A DNA stretch of 64,000 nucleotides from an uncultured Chitinophagaceae bacterium. GTDB taxonomy: Bacteria > Bacteroidota > Bacteroidia > Chitinophagales > Chitinophagaceae. The notes beneath the pieces are model-generated. The model was not told where the DNA came from. It saw only the letters and a list, made by a program, of their open reading frames with translations, and ran no database searches. The stretch covers positions 124,001 to 188,000 of the forward strand of contig CALGAP010000010.1 of the NCBI GenBank assembly GCA_937958995.1, in the 5' to 3' direction. The stretch's first letter is position 1. Each line of letters begins with the position of its first letter. This document shows, piece by piece, positions 1 through 8,782 of the stretch. The position numbers were made by a program, and so were the translations under genes.

Positions 1-1647
1 GCCATTTTCATTAACCCGCAGTTGCACAGCGAAGAAGAGTTGAGACAGATTGTGCACCACGAGTTTATTCATGTAAAACAAAAACACACTATTGATATAC
101 TCTGGGGAGAATTGTTGTGCATGCTCAACTGGTATAATCCATTTGCCTGGCTTATCAAAAAAGCTATCAGGCAAAATCTTGAATTTATTGCCGACCACAA
201 AGTGCTGGAGAATGGCGTTGATAAAAAGCATTATCAATACCTGCTGCTGAAGGTGACCGGCGCGGCGCATTTCAGTTTCACACAGCAGTTTAATTTTTCT
301 TCCCTGAAAAAACGCATTATTATGATGAACCGATCTCGCAGCGCCAGGATACAGTTGACGCGCTTTTTATTCTTATTGCCTTTATTAACCGTGCTGTTGT
401 TAGCCTTCAGGCAAAATGCGTTGCAACAGGAGCGTCCACTTGACACTACATCGGTGGAGGCTCTTGAGCAATTGCGCGGCATGTTTGAGTATGAAGTCAA
501 AATCGGGAAGGATACCACACCAGCCCCCGGTGCCCAGGAAAAATGGCAGGAAGAATTTTTGAAAAAAAACAAAGCGGTTAAATCGGTCACATTACAAACA
601 CCACCGGGTAAAACAGACACCTTACCCGTAGTGGTGGTTACAAGGCATGATGGAATTGTGGAAGGTTACAACTGGAACGTGTTGCGTGCGCGCGAGCAAT
701 TCAAGAAACGATACTCATACGCTCCTCCGTTTGATACTAAAGTGAATAAAATACCACTGGCAACCGATAGCACCACCGTAGTGGATGCCAGCCTGAACGG
801 GCCGGGCAATCCCTATACTTCGCCCTCTTCAGAGCTGCGGTTCAGGGAGAAAAATGTACTGCTGGTAATTGATGGCGAATTGCAGGAAGACGTAAAGAAA
901 ATAAACGAAATACCGGTTGAGACCATCGAGAGCATAAATGTTTACAAAGGAGAAGAAGCGGAGAAAATATATGGCGACAAGGCAAAAGGAAAGGAGGGTG
1001 TGATTGAAGTAAAGACAAAATTTGTGATCAATGAAGTCACCATATCGGCGGGCACGTTGAAAAAAATAAACAAAGACACCTTGAGGTTTTTGGACAACCC
1101 ACAGATATCGGTGAAGACGAAAGAATGGCCCGATGTGTTGTACATCATCAATGGCATCGAATTTTCTTCGGATGAATTCAAGAAAATGGAATTGGAACCC
1201 AAAAGGATCGAAAAGATTGAAGTGATCAGCAATGAGTCGGCCGTGAAGTTATACGGACAGAAAGCCAGGAAGGGCGTTATTATCATTACGCTGAAACCTG
1301 ATGTAACGCAAAGTCCTGCGCCGGCGGGGGAGGAAACCTGGGTGGGCACGGCGCCCGCAGAGCCGGTGATATCGTATATAGATGGTTTCACTTATGCCCG
1401 GGCGGGCGGCGGCTCCAGCATCCGCTACCAGGGTGAAATAAGAATAGTGATCGTGGATGGAGCGGTGTACTCCGCGGAAGAAGTGAACAAGCGTTTCAGC
1501 CCCAGCGATTTCATGTCGGTAGCAGCCATTACTGCGGGTGTCGCGAAACGCGAACACGGCTATAATGAGCCGGCCGTAGTGCTCAGTCGCGGAGGCTCCA
1601 ATTTTGACAGGTACTTCCCTAAGAAGTCAACCCAGGTCGGGCAATAA
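1..1647 (+). CDS. BlaR1-like M56 family membrane metallopeptidase, 3' part
   Basis: Reading is open from base 1, so the N-terminal membrane segments lie outside the window. The visible part begins just before the zinc motif HEFIH (about nt 58-72). It continues through the M56 hallmark region (WYNPFAW; EFIADHKVL) and a hydrophobic segment at about nt 355-410 that would anchor the domain. In BlaR1/MecR1 relatives this metalloprotease domain cleaves a BlaI-type repressor; the usual blaI partner would be upstream and is not visible. Unusually, the C-terminal extracytoplasmic half holds three TonB-plug-like repeats (about nt 850-1020, 1132-1296, 1434-1610), each with a V-x-DG or I-x-NG start followed by an I-x-x-I-x-V strand, plus a YG-x-KA/KG-V-I signature in the first two. 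Family confident; signal sensed unknown. Confidence 0.85.
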   Translation, partial: AIFINPQLHSEEELRQIVHHEFIHVKQKHTIDILWGELLCMLNWYNPFAWLIKKAIRQNLEFIADHKVLENGVDKKHYQYLLLKVTGAAHFSFTQQFNFSSLKKRIIMMNRSRSARIQLTRFLFLLPLLTVLLLAFRQNALQQERPLDTTSVEALEQLRGMFEYEVKIGKDTTPAPGAQEKWQEEFLKKNKAVKSVTLQTPPGKTDTLPVVVVTRHDGIVEGYNWNVLRAREQFKKRYSYAPPFDTKVNKIPLATDSTTVVDASLNGPGNPYTSPSSELRFREKNVLLVIDGELQEDVKKINEIPVETIESINVYKGEEAEKIYGDKAKGKEGVIEVKTKFVINEVTISAGTLKKINKDTLRFLDNPQISVKTKEWPDVLYIINGIEFSSDEFKKMELEPKRIEKIEVISNESAVKLYGQKARKGVIIITLKPDVTQSPAPAGEETWVGTAPAEPVISYIDGFTYARAGGGSSIRYQGEIRIVIVDGAVYSAEEVNKRFSPSDFMSVAAITAGVAKREHGYNEPAVVLSRGGSNFDRYFPKKSTQVGQ

Positions 1648-1663
1648 TCCCGGACCACTTCCT

Positions 1664-1695
1664 ATTGTCTGCCTCATATTTTTGCCCTACTTTTG
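1664..1695 (+). promoter_or_regulatory. Bacteroidetes-type promoter for efp
   Basis: A TACTTTTG box (1688-1695) fits the TAnnTTTG -7 consensus. It is preceded, after exactly 20 nt, by ATTG (1664-1667), a near match to the -33 TTTG. The predicted transcript starts near 1700 and leaves a leader of about 70 nt before efp. A second TAnnTTTG match at 1677-1684 has no -33 partner. No terminator for the upstream peptidase gene is evident. Confidence 0.55.
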
Positions 1696-1769
1696 GCGTC
1701 CTTTGTTGGCGGTAGCCTAAGGGAATATCGCTGATTTACAATCATTCATCTCAAATTTATTGTAATTGT

Positions 1770-2336
1770 ATGGCAACAACTGCAGACATCAGCCGCGGTA
1801 TGATTATCAAATTGGATGGCAGTTTATATACTGTGGTGGAATTTGGCGAAAACAAGACCGCCCGCGCTGCCGCCAAAGTATGGGCCAAATTGAAGGGTGT
1901 GGATAATACCCGCAGCATTGAAAAGACCTGGAACAGCGGCGACACCATTTACCCTGTGCGCGTAGAACGCAAGGCGTTTCAGTTCCTGTATAAAGACGAC
2001 ACCGGTTACAACTTCATGGATAACGAGACTTTCGAACAGATTGCCGTGCAGGAACACCTGGTGGATGCTCCACAATTCCTGAAAGAAGGACAGGAAGTGT
2101 CTGTGCTGATCAATACAGAAAACGATCAGCCCATGAGCGTTGAACTGCCCGATAAGATCACGTTGAAAATTACCTATTCAGAACCCGGTGTTAAAGGTGA
2201 TACTGCCACCAGGACGCTCAAGCCTGCCACACTGGAAACAGGCGCTACCGTAAACGTTCCCCTCTTCGTGAATGAAGGCGAGCTGATTCGTATAAATACC
2301 AAGACGGGTGAATACGTAGAGCGCGTGAAAGAATAA
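1770..2336 (+). CDS. efp: Translation elongation factor P
   Basis: This 188-residue protein has the normal EF-P length and three-domain layout: KOW-like domain I (1-65), OB domain II, and OB domain III containing the family signature around YSEPGVKGDTAT and a long LKPATLETGA stretch. EF-P binds between the P and E sites and relieves ribosome stalling at polyproline. The tip loop that normally reads KPGKG or KPGR reads ENKTARA here (residues 27-33). Aligned without gaps against a Bacteroides-type EF-P recalled from memory, the modified lysine position falls on Arg32. No epmA or earP gene is in the window. It sits 45 bp upstream of accB, a common Bacteroidota neighbour order. Confidence 0.97.
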   Translation: MATTADISRGMIIKLDGSLYTVVEFGENKTARAAAKVWAKLKGVDNTRSIEKTWNSGDTIYPVRVERKAFQFLYKDDTGYNFMDNETFEQIAVQEHLVDAPQFLKEGQEVSVLINTENDQPMSVELPDKITLKITYSEPGVKGDTATRTLKPATLETGATVNVPLFVNEGELIRINTKTGEYVERVKE

Positions 2337-2381
2337 GACAGATTTATTTGGTAATCCTTATCTTAGCCGCCTGTTTACCGG

Positions 2382-2900
2382 ATGACGGACAAAAAAAAAT
2401 TGCAACAGATGGATTTCAAGCAAATTCAGGAGTTGATCAAGATGATCAACAAAAGCAACATTGGAGAACTGGTGATTGAAGAGAAAGGATTTAAGTTATC
2501 GATAAAGCAGAAAGAAGAACCGGCACCAAACGTTATTGCTGCTCCGGTTGCGACAGCACCTGTTGCGCTTCCGGCTGTACCGGCTGCTCAGCCTGCGGCA
2601 CAACAAGCTCCTCCGCCGGCTGCTGAAAAACCGCGCCCTGCCGAACAGGCCCCCGACAACACGGTTACTATCAAGAGCCCCATGATCGGTACATTTTACC
2701 GCAGCCCATCACCCGGTAAACCACCGTTTGTTGAAGTAGGCGATGAAGTAACTCCCGGCAAAGTAGTTTGCATTATTGAGGCCATGAAACTCTTCAATGA
2801 AATTGAGAGCGAGATCAAAGGCCGCATCGTTAAAGTGCTCGTTGATGACGCAACACCGGTTGAATATGATCAACCGTTATTTTTGGTAGAACCTCTATAG
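2382..2900 (+). CDS. accB: Biotin carboxyl carrier protein of acetyl-CoA carboxylase
   Basis: The protein has 172 residues. The N-terminal part (1-50) is helical and charged and is followed by a typical Ala/Pro-rich flexible linker (about 50-95). The C-terminal biotinyl domain carries the EAMK biotinylation motif at Lys136. BCCP carries the carboxyl group between biotin carboxylase and carboxyltransferase in the first step of fatty-acid synthesis. The ATG at 2382 gives the standard MTDKKKLQQ start. accC follows after 27 bp, so the two are probably co-transcribed, possibly together with efp. Confidence 0.97.
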   Translation: MTDKKKLQQMDFKQIQELIKMINKSNIGELVIEEKGFKLSIKQKEEPAPNVIAAPVATAPVALPAVPAAQPAAQQAPPPAAEKPRPAEQAPDNTVTIKSPMIGTFYRSPSPGKPPFVEVGDEVTPGKVVCIIEAMKLFNEIESEIKGRIVKVLVDDATPVEYDQPLFLVEPL

Positions 2901-2927
2901 CAGGTTTTCAGCCCTTAATAAATTCAG

Positions 2928-4265
2928 ATGTTCAAGAAAATATTGATCGCTAATCGGGGAGAGATTGCGCTGCGGGTGATACGCACCTGCCGCGAAATGG
3001 GTATTAAGACTGTGGCGGTATATTCTACTGCCGATAAAGACAGTCTGCACGTGCGTTTTGCCGATGAAGCGGTATGTATCGGAAAAGCCGCCAGCACCGA
3101 TTCCTATTTGAATATTCCCCATATCATGGCTGCCGCCGAAATCACCAACGCCGATGCTATCCATCCCGGCTACGGGTTTTTGGCAGAGAACGCGCGTTTT
3201 GCCGAGATATGCGGTGAGCATAATATCAAATTTATCGGACCCACGCCCGACCAGATCCGCGCCATGGGCGATAAAATGACCGCCAAGGAAACCATGATCA
3301 AGGCAGGCGTGCCCGTGGTACCCGGCGGTGAAAAACTGCTCGAGAGCCTGGATGAGGCCAAGGGACTGGCCAAAGAAATTGGCTATCCCATTATCCTGAA
3401 AGCTACTGCCGGTGGCGGTGGCAAGGGCATGCGCGTGGTGTGGAGTGAAGAGGAACTGGAGAAAAATTACAACACAGCCAAAACCGAGGCAGCCGCCGCC
3501 TTCAAGAACGATGGTATCTATATGGAAAAATTCGTGGAAGAACCACGCCATATAGAGATACAGATTGCCGGCGACCGCTACGGTAAGGTTTGTCACCTGA
3601 GCGAAAGAGATTGTTCTATACAACGCCGTCACCAGAAACTGGTGGAAGAATCGCCCTCACCCTTTATGACACCCGAACTGCGCCAACGCATGGGCGATGC
3701 TGCTATTAAAGCCGCTTCTGCCATCGGGTACGAAAGTGTAGGCACCATCGAGTTCCTGGTGGATAAGCACCGCAATTTCTACTTCATGGAAATGAACACG
3801 CGTATCCAGGTAGAACATTGCGTAACCGAAGAAGTAACGAATTTCGACCTCATCAAAGAACAGATAAAGATTGCCTGCGGCGAACCCATCAGTGGTCTTA
3901 ATTACGAGCCCATTGGTCATGCCATCGAATGCCGCATCAACGCCGAAGATCCTTACAACGATTTTCGTCCCAGCCCCGGCAGAATCACCGTACTGCACCA
4001 GCCCGGAGGTCATGGTATTCGCGTAGACAGCCACGTGTATGCGGGCTATGTTATCCCGCCTTACTACGACTCCATGATTGCGAAGATCATTGCGGTGGCG
4101 CGTACACGCGAAGAAGCCATTAACACCATGAGCCGCGCGCTGAGCGAGTATGTGATCGAGGGTGTGAAGACTACCATTCCCTTCCATCAGCAACTGATGC
4201 GTAATGAGGCTTTCTGCAAGGGGGATTTCAATACAAAGTTTTTGGAGACGTTTAAGATGGTGTGA
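2928..4265 (+). CDS. accC: Biotin carboxylase subunit of acetyl-CoA carboxylase
   Basis: The 445 residues match the length of stand-alone AccC. The N-terminal biotin-carboxylase domain starts MFKKILIANRGEIALRV. The ATP-grasp domain has the glycine-rich loop KATAGGGGKGM (about residues 158-168), the MEMNTRIQVEH active-site stretch and the C-terminal lid domain. The enzyme uses ATP and bicarbonate to carboxylate biotin on AccB. It lies directly downstream of accB and forms the accBC pair. The carboxyltransferase subunits (accA, accD) are not in the window. It ends 18 bp before the convergent ispH gene, with no clear terminator between them. Confidence 0.98.
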   Translation: MFKKILIANRGEIALRVIRTCREMGIKTVAVYSTADKDSLHVRFADEAVCIGKAASTDSYLNIPHIMAAAEITNADAIHPGYGFLAENARFAEICGEHNIKFIGPTPDQIRAMGDKMTAKETMIKAGVPVVPGGEKLLESLDEAKGLAKEIGYPIILKATAGGGGKGMRVVWSEEELEKNYNTAKTEAAAAFKNDGIYMEKFVEEPRHIEIQIAGDRYGKVCHLSERDCSIQRRHQKLVEESPSPFMTPELRQRMGDAAIKAASAIGYESVGTIEFLVDKHRNFYFMEMNTRIQVEHCVTEEVTNFDLIKEQIKIACGEPISGLNYEPIGHAIECRINAEDPYNDFRPSPGRITVLHQPGGHGIRVDSHVYAGYVIPPYYDSMIAKIIAVARTREEAINTMSRALSEYVIEGVKTTIPFHQQLMRNEAFCKGDFNTKFLETFKMV

Positions 4266-4283
4266 TTTCCCGCGGAGGAACCG

Positions 4284-5516
4284 CTATACGAAACGCTGAA
4301 TCACTTCCTCCATCTTTTCCTCCACGCCATAAAAGCCCGCGAGCTTGCGTATAACGCCTTCTACCAGCGCATCAGGGCACGAAGCGCCGCTGGTGATTAA
4401 TATACGTGCCGGATTGCCATTGGCTGGCGGCAGGTAATTGCTGCTGCGTTCTTCTTTTTTAGTATGCCAGTTATAATGTTCCACTTCACTGGGTGAAAGC
4501 AATTTTTCTTCCGAATTGATGAAATAAGTTGGAAGCTTTTCTTCGCAAAGCTCTACCAGGTGAGTGGTATTCGATGAGTTATATCCGCCCACTACCACAG
4601 CAATATCGGCCGGTGTATTCAACATGCCGGTCACCGCGCTTTGATTATCGTTGGTGGCATAACAAAGCGTGTCGCGGGTATCGGCAAAAAGCTCGCTGAT
4701 ATTGGCGTCGGTAAGACCAAAATGATCTTTGATGGTTTGTTTCAGGTAATCAGCAATGGCTTGTGTGTCGCTGGCCAGTTGAGTAGTCTGGTTGACCACA
4801 CCTATACGCTGCAAATCTTTTCGCACATCGAAGCCGGGAGAATAGCGTCCCGCGAATTCAATATAAAACTCATCGGCAGATTTCTCTCCTGTGATGTATT
4901 TCGCGAGCGCGATGGCATCATTCATATCATTCACCACCACAGAAGGTGCATTGGATGCGGCATGAGAAAAGGTGGCGCGCGTTTCCTCATGTTTGGGCTT
5001 ACCATGAATCACTATACTGTAACCTTTCTCCGCAATCTGCGCGCTGCGGTTCCATACCTTTTCCACAAAAGGACAGGTGGTATTATATTTTTCGGTGTGA
5101 ATACCTAACTCGTGCAATTGCCGCTCAATTTCTAACGTGGTGCCAAAGGCGGGAATGATCACTATATCGTCGGGCGTGAGTTCGGAAAAGGGAACCAGTT
5201 GTTCACCCAGCGTATTTTGTAAAAAACGTACGCCTCTTTCCTGCAGATCAGCATTTACCTGCGGGTTGTGAATCATTTCACTAAGCAGGAAAATTCGTTT
5301 GCCGGGATTTTCATCGATGGTACGGAAAGAAATTTCGATGGCATTCTCCACACCATAACAAAAACCGAAATGCCGCGCTAAATAAATGTGCAGTTTACCG
5401 AAATCGAGCAGGGTAGGGCTGAAATCTTTTTTCAATCTGTCCTGCATCCTTCGCCTGTTCTTCACGGCCGTAATCAGCGGGCTGCGGTATATTATGGGAA
5501 CATTAAATGTCTTCAT
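4284..5516 (-). CDS. ispH: 4-hydroxy-3-methylbut-2-enyl diphosphate reductase
   Basis: IspH (LytB) makes IPP and DMAPP in the last step of the MEP isoprenoid pathway using a [4Fe-4S] cluster. The three cluster cysteines are visible in HFGFCYGVENA, NTTCPFVEKVW and TSGASCPDALVEG. At 410 residues it is the long form, with about 45 extra N-terminal residues before the first cysteine motif and extra internal sequence compared with the roughly 316-residue enterobacterial enzyme. Its start lies about 55 bp from the start of the divergent amylase gene, so the promoters must be closely packed. No other MEP gene is nearby. Confidence 0.96.
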   Translation of the reverse strand: MKTFNVPIIYRSPLITAVKNRRRMQDRLKKDFSPTLLDFGKLHIYLARHFGFCYGVENAIEISFRTIDENPGKRIFLLSEMIHNPQVNADLQERGVRFLQNTLGEQLVPFSELTPDDIVIIPAFGTTLEIERQLHELGIHTEKYNTTCPFVEKVWNRSAQIAEKGYSIVIHGKPKHEETRATFSHAASNAPSVVVNDMNDAIALAKYITGEKSADEFYIEFAGRYSPGFDVRKDLQRIGVVNQTTQLASDTQAIADYLKQTIKDHFGLTDANISELFADTRDTLCYATNDNQSAVTGMLNTPADIAVVVGGYNSSNTTHLVELCEEKLPTYFINSEEKLLSPSEVEHYNWHTKKEERSSNYLPPANGNPARILITSGASCPDALVEGVIRKLAGFYGVEEKMEEVIQRFV

Positions 5517-5569
5517 TGTGTATTACGGCTGCGAAGTTACTATCTTCACGTCACTTTTTATATCGGCTT

Positions 5570-6835
5570 ATGTACAAACGCTTTACCCCGGTTGATTGGA
5601 TCAGTGGCAGTAATATCTATGAAATTAACGTGCGGCAATATACTCCCGAGGGAACCTTCAATGCATTTGCCGGACATTTACCACGCCTGCGCGATATGGG
5701 CATTGAAGTGTTGTGGTTCATGCCCATTACGCCCATCAGCAAGGCCGTGCGACAGGGCAGCCTGGGCAGCTACTATGCCTGCAGCGATTATACCGCCATC
5801 AATCCTGAATTTGGAACGCTGAATGATTTCAAAAAAACAGTGCAAAAGGCTCACGAACTGGGTTTTAAGGTCATCATCGACTGGGTGGCAAATCATACTG
5901 GTTGGGATCATGTGTGGACAAAAACACATCCCGAATACTATAAGCGAAACGAAGCCGGCGAGTTTTACGACAGCAATGGCTGGCACGATGTAATCGATCT
6001 TAACTTTTATGATCATCACCTGCGCCGCGATATGATCGCTGCCATGAAATTCTGGATTGAAAAATGCGGCATTGACGGTTTTCGCTGCGATATGGCGCAT
6101 TTGGTGCCGCTCGACTTCTGGCGGCAGGCACGTACCGAGCTCGATGCCATCAAACCACTATACTGGCTTGCTGAGACCGATGATCTTACCTATCTCGAAG
6201 TATTCGACAGCTGGTACACCTGGCGATGGATGTCGGCCACCGAAAAATATATGAAGCTGGAAAAAACCATGGCCGACCTGCTGCATATACTTGATATATA
6301 TACGCACCAGGTGCCGCCGCATGTACTGCCAGCGTGGTTTACCACCAACCATGACGAAAACAGCTGGAACGGCACCGAGTATGAAAAATATGGCGGCGCA
6401 GCTAAAACGCTCGCGGTTTTCAGTTGCACCTACAAAGGACTTCCCCTGATCTACAGCGGACAGGAAATGCCTAACCGAAAGCGCTTAAAATTTTTTGACA
6501 AGGATCCCATCGAATGGAGCAGACATTTGGAGCTGCATGAGTTTTATCAAACGCTGTTGCGGCTTCGCCGCCAACACCCTGCATTGCAAAGCGCCGAGGC
6601 CCCCGAGATTATTAGTGTTGCCGCCGACGAGCCCGTGCTGGCTTTTACCCGCCGCAGCGGCGACAGGCAGTTGATAGTGGTGCTGAATTTATCTCCCAAC
6701 GAAGTGATTGTAAAACTGCCTTCCCAGTATGTAAAGAATGAATTGAAAGACATTTTCGATGGCACAAAAATTAGCCCGTCCTCTTCGGTAATACCGCCGC
6801 TGAAAAGCTGGGATTATAAAGTGTTTGTTGATTAA
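5570..6835 (+). CDS. Alpha-amylase family glycoside hydrolase (GH13), cytoplasmic
   Basis: This is a 421-residue (beta/alpha)8 GH13 enzyme. The conserved regions are present in order: DWVANHTG (region I), GFRCDMAH with the nucleophile Asp (region II), LAETD with the acid/base Glu (region III) and TTNHDENSW with the transition-state Asp (region IV). A short C-terminal beta domain follows. No signal peptide is seen, so it probably acts on intracellular alpha-glucans or oligosaccharides. I chose ATG 5570 rather than the in-frame ATG at 5507 because the latter would overlap ispH and add an unrelated 21-residue tail. Substrate specificity within GH13 cannot be told from motifs alone. Confidence 0.9.
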   Translation: MYKRFTPVDWISGSNIYEINVRQYTPEGTFNAFAGHLPRLRDMGIEVLWFMPITPISKAVRQGSLGSYYACSDYTAINPEFGTLNDFKKTVQKAHELGFKVIIDWVANHTGWDHVWTKTHPEYYKRNEAGEFYDSNGWHDVIDLNFYDHHLRRDMIAAMKFWIEKCGIDGFRCDMAHLVPLDFWRQARTELDAIKPLYWLAETDDLTYLEVFDSWYTWRWMSATEKYMKLEKTMADLLHILDIYTHQVPPHVLPAWFTTNHDENSWNGTEYEKYGGAAKTLAVFSCTYKGLPLIYSGQEMPNRKRLKFFDKDPIEWSRHLELHEFYQTLLRLRRQHPALQSAEAPEIISVAADEPVLAFTRRSGDRQLIVVLNLSPNEVIVKLPSQYVKNELKDIFDGTKISPSSSVIPPLKSWDYKVFVD

Positions 6836-6870
6836 ATTCCAGGAACCAGGTATCAAAGACCAAATAACGA

Positions 6871-6980
6871 GAACCAAATAAATTCCAAATATCATTTCTC
6901 GAAAAAGTTCCTTTTTATACAAACAAAAATTCCAAAGGAAATGTCCTTTGGAATTTTTTATTAGAAATCTATTTGGTTCC
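6871..6980. repeat. Nested palindromic intergenic element, copy A, with bidirectional terminator
   Basis: An outer inverted repeat (GAACCAAATA at 6871-6880 against 6970-6979) encloses a strong inner hairpin. The inner arms are 6925-6939 and 6944-6958 (15 bp) with a 4-nt loop AATG; they are rich in A on one side and T on the other, so the hairpin can terminate transcription from both sides. It lies between the convergent amylase and degP genes. The same outer word and inner ATTCCAAA/TTTGGAAT core recur at 23027-23100. Confidence 0.8.
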
Positions 6981-6996
6981 GGGCATTCCCACCCAA

Positions 6997-8514
6997 TTAC
7001 CTGGCGTTGTCAAGATTAATAACAATCGGATAAATTCCTTCATAACCCGGATACATACCTTCGATCTTCACACTGCCTTTGGCATTTTCCAGCACCTTTC
7101 TGAATTCATCCACGTTTGTTACTTCCTTGTTGTCGGCTTTGATGATCACGTAACCTTCCTGCACACGCACGCGGCTGAGTAGTCCGCGGTTGCCAATCGA
7201 TTTGATCATTACACCCCCTTTTACTCCCAACTCTTTAGCTTCTTCCTTGCTGATGGTGGCCAGGTCGGCGCCGAGTTTATCGAGAATGGAAGTTTTTACC
7301 ATTTCAGTGGTGCCACTGATATTACGCAGTGTCACGGTCTTGGTGTATTCCTTGCCGTCGCGCTGCCAGGTAATGGTTACTTTATCGCCGGGGCGGAAAG
7401 TGCTGATCTGACCTATCAGGTCGGCACCGCTCATAATGGGAACACCGTTGATCTTAGTGATTACATCACCTTTCTGGATGCCGGCTTCGTGGGCGGCACC
7501 TTCAGCGCGAACGCCCATCACATACACACCACCACCGTCTTTTATGCCATTGGCCTTCTTCTGCTCATCGCTGAGGTTATCGCGGGGGTAATCGATACCA
7601 AGGTATGCTCTCTGCACAGTACCATATTTCATCAAATCTTCCACTACCTTTTTCACGATATTCACCGGGATGGTGAATGAATAACCCGCATAAGCGCCGG
7701 TAGGTGAAGCAATGGCCGAGTTGATACCGATCAGCTGTCCCTTCAGGTCGATCAGCGGACCGCCGCTGTTGCCGGGGTTTACAGCCGCATCGGTCTGGAT
7801 AAACGATTCAACCGGTGTGTTACTCTGCCTGCGGTTGATATCGAGTGTTCTTCCCTTGGCGCTGATGATACCGGCGGTAACGGTGGCTTCCAGCGTCAAC
7901 GGATAACCAATGGCCAGTACCCACTGTCCTACCTTCACCTCATCGCTGTTGCCATACACCAGGAAAGGAAGATTATTGGCGTCGATCTTGATCACTGCCA
8001 GGTCGGTGCTGGGATCGGCAGCGATCAGTTTTGCTTTGAATGTTTTCTTGTTATGCAGCGTAACATTGATTTCATCAGCTCCGTCGATTACGTGATTATT
8101 GGTAACGATGTATCCATCCTGGCTAATGATGGCGCCTGAGCCGGATGCCATCTGCGGAATAGAGCGGAATCGCTCTCCGAATCCATCACCAAAAAAATCA
8201 TCCAGTTCGGGGAAGAGGTCACCAAAGGGACTACGGCGAGGCAGATTGTTGGTTACCGAGCGGGTCGCCTTGGTTTTGATATGCACGGTTGCCGGACTGG
8301 CCGAAGCTGCTGCCGCGGTGAAATCGGGCGCAACATTATTCTCGGACATGCCGTTGAAGTGTGCATAGTTTACAGGTAACTTACCACTATCATCTGAGCT
8401 GTGCGGATAAACATAGGATTCGCCTTTGCCTGTGATGCGGTTGTATCCCCAGAGCGTTCCAACTGTAGTGCCGGCGCTAAGGAGAACCACTGCAACTATC
8501 TGTTTAAATTTCAT
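6997..8514 (-). CDS. degP: Periplasmic serine protease/chaperone, DegP/HtrA family (Do-like)
   Basis: This 505-residue envelope protease has a signal or anchor segment (residues 1-25). The trypsin-like domain carries the catalytic triad His141 (TNNHVIDG), Asp171 (STDLAVIK) and Ser250 (NPGNSGGPL). Two PDZ domains follow, at about 310-400 and 420-500. HtrA/Do proteases degrade or refold misfolded periplasmic proteins. The second PDZ domain is degenerate compared with the first, and the protein ends in a hydrophobic IYPIVINLDNAR segment. It is a single gene convergent with the amylase gene. About 270 bp upstream (8515-8782) separate it from the next gene and show no recognisable stress-promoter consensus. 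Confidence 0.95.
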   Translation of the reverse strand: MKFKQIVAVVLLSAGTTVGTLWGYNRITGKGESYVYPHSSDDSGKLPVNYAHFNGMSENNVAPDFTAAAASASPATVHIKTKATRSVTNNLPRRSPFGDLFPELDDFFGDGFGERFRSIPQMASGSGAIISQDGYIVTNNHVIDGADEINVTLHNKKTFKAKLIAADPSTDLAVIKIDANNLPFLVYGNSDEVKVGQWVLAIGYPLTLEATVTAGIISAKGRTLDINRRQSNTPVESFIQTDAAVNPGNSGGPLIDLKGQLIGINSAIASPTGAYAGYSFTIPVNIVKKVVEDLMKYGTVQRAYLGIDYPRDNLSDEQKKANGIKDGGGVYVMGVRAEGAAHEAGIQKGDVITKINGVPIMSGADLIGQISTFRPGDKVTITWQRDGKEYTKTVTLRNISGTTEMVKTSILDKLGADLATISKEEAKELGVKGGVMIKSIGNRGLLSRVRVQEGYVIIKADNKEVTNVDEFRKVLENAKGSVKIEGMYPGYEGIYPIVINLDNAR

Positions 8515-8782
8515 AATCTTTATCGTTTTTAAAATTCTTTATAAGGGTTTCAAATTATATGCCTGACGAAAACAAATTAACACAACAATCAACTACCTGT
8601 TAGTACCAGCAGGCCAGTTTAACAATTAATTTACTAAAGTCTTCGTAGATCGGCATTTCAAATTTACCAAATAAACTCAATAATTTGTGGGCCTTGATTT
8701 TCCGGGGGTTAAGACGCCCTTTAGCAAAAAATGGTTGGAAAAAAGGGCGGTGAAATTATATCAGCCCCGGCTTGCCAGTTTT
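8515..8782. other. Intergenic spacer between degP and the acyl-CoA reductase gene
   Basis: This AT-rich gap should hold the degP promoter near 8515-8600 on the minus strand and the end of the acyl-CoA reductase transcript. The only structure I see is a weak hairpin, CGCCCTTT (8713-8720) against AAAGGGCG (about 8744-8751), with a long AT-rich loop. It could end the acyl-CoA reductase message. No coding capacity or other motif was found. Confidence 0.4.

Noticed and set aside
2895..3632. Long antisense open frame (245 codons) opposite accC
   Set aside because: It lies wholly opposite a clear biotin carboxylase gene, has no family motif, and its composition mirrors the sense codons. A shadow frame.
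5507..5569. Upstream in-frame ATG for the GH13 amylase
   Set aside because: It would overlap the start of ispH, and the extra residues match nothing in GH13 proteins; ATG 5570 gives a normal N terminus.
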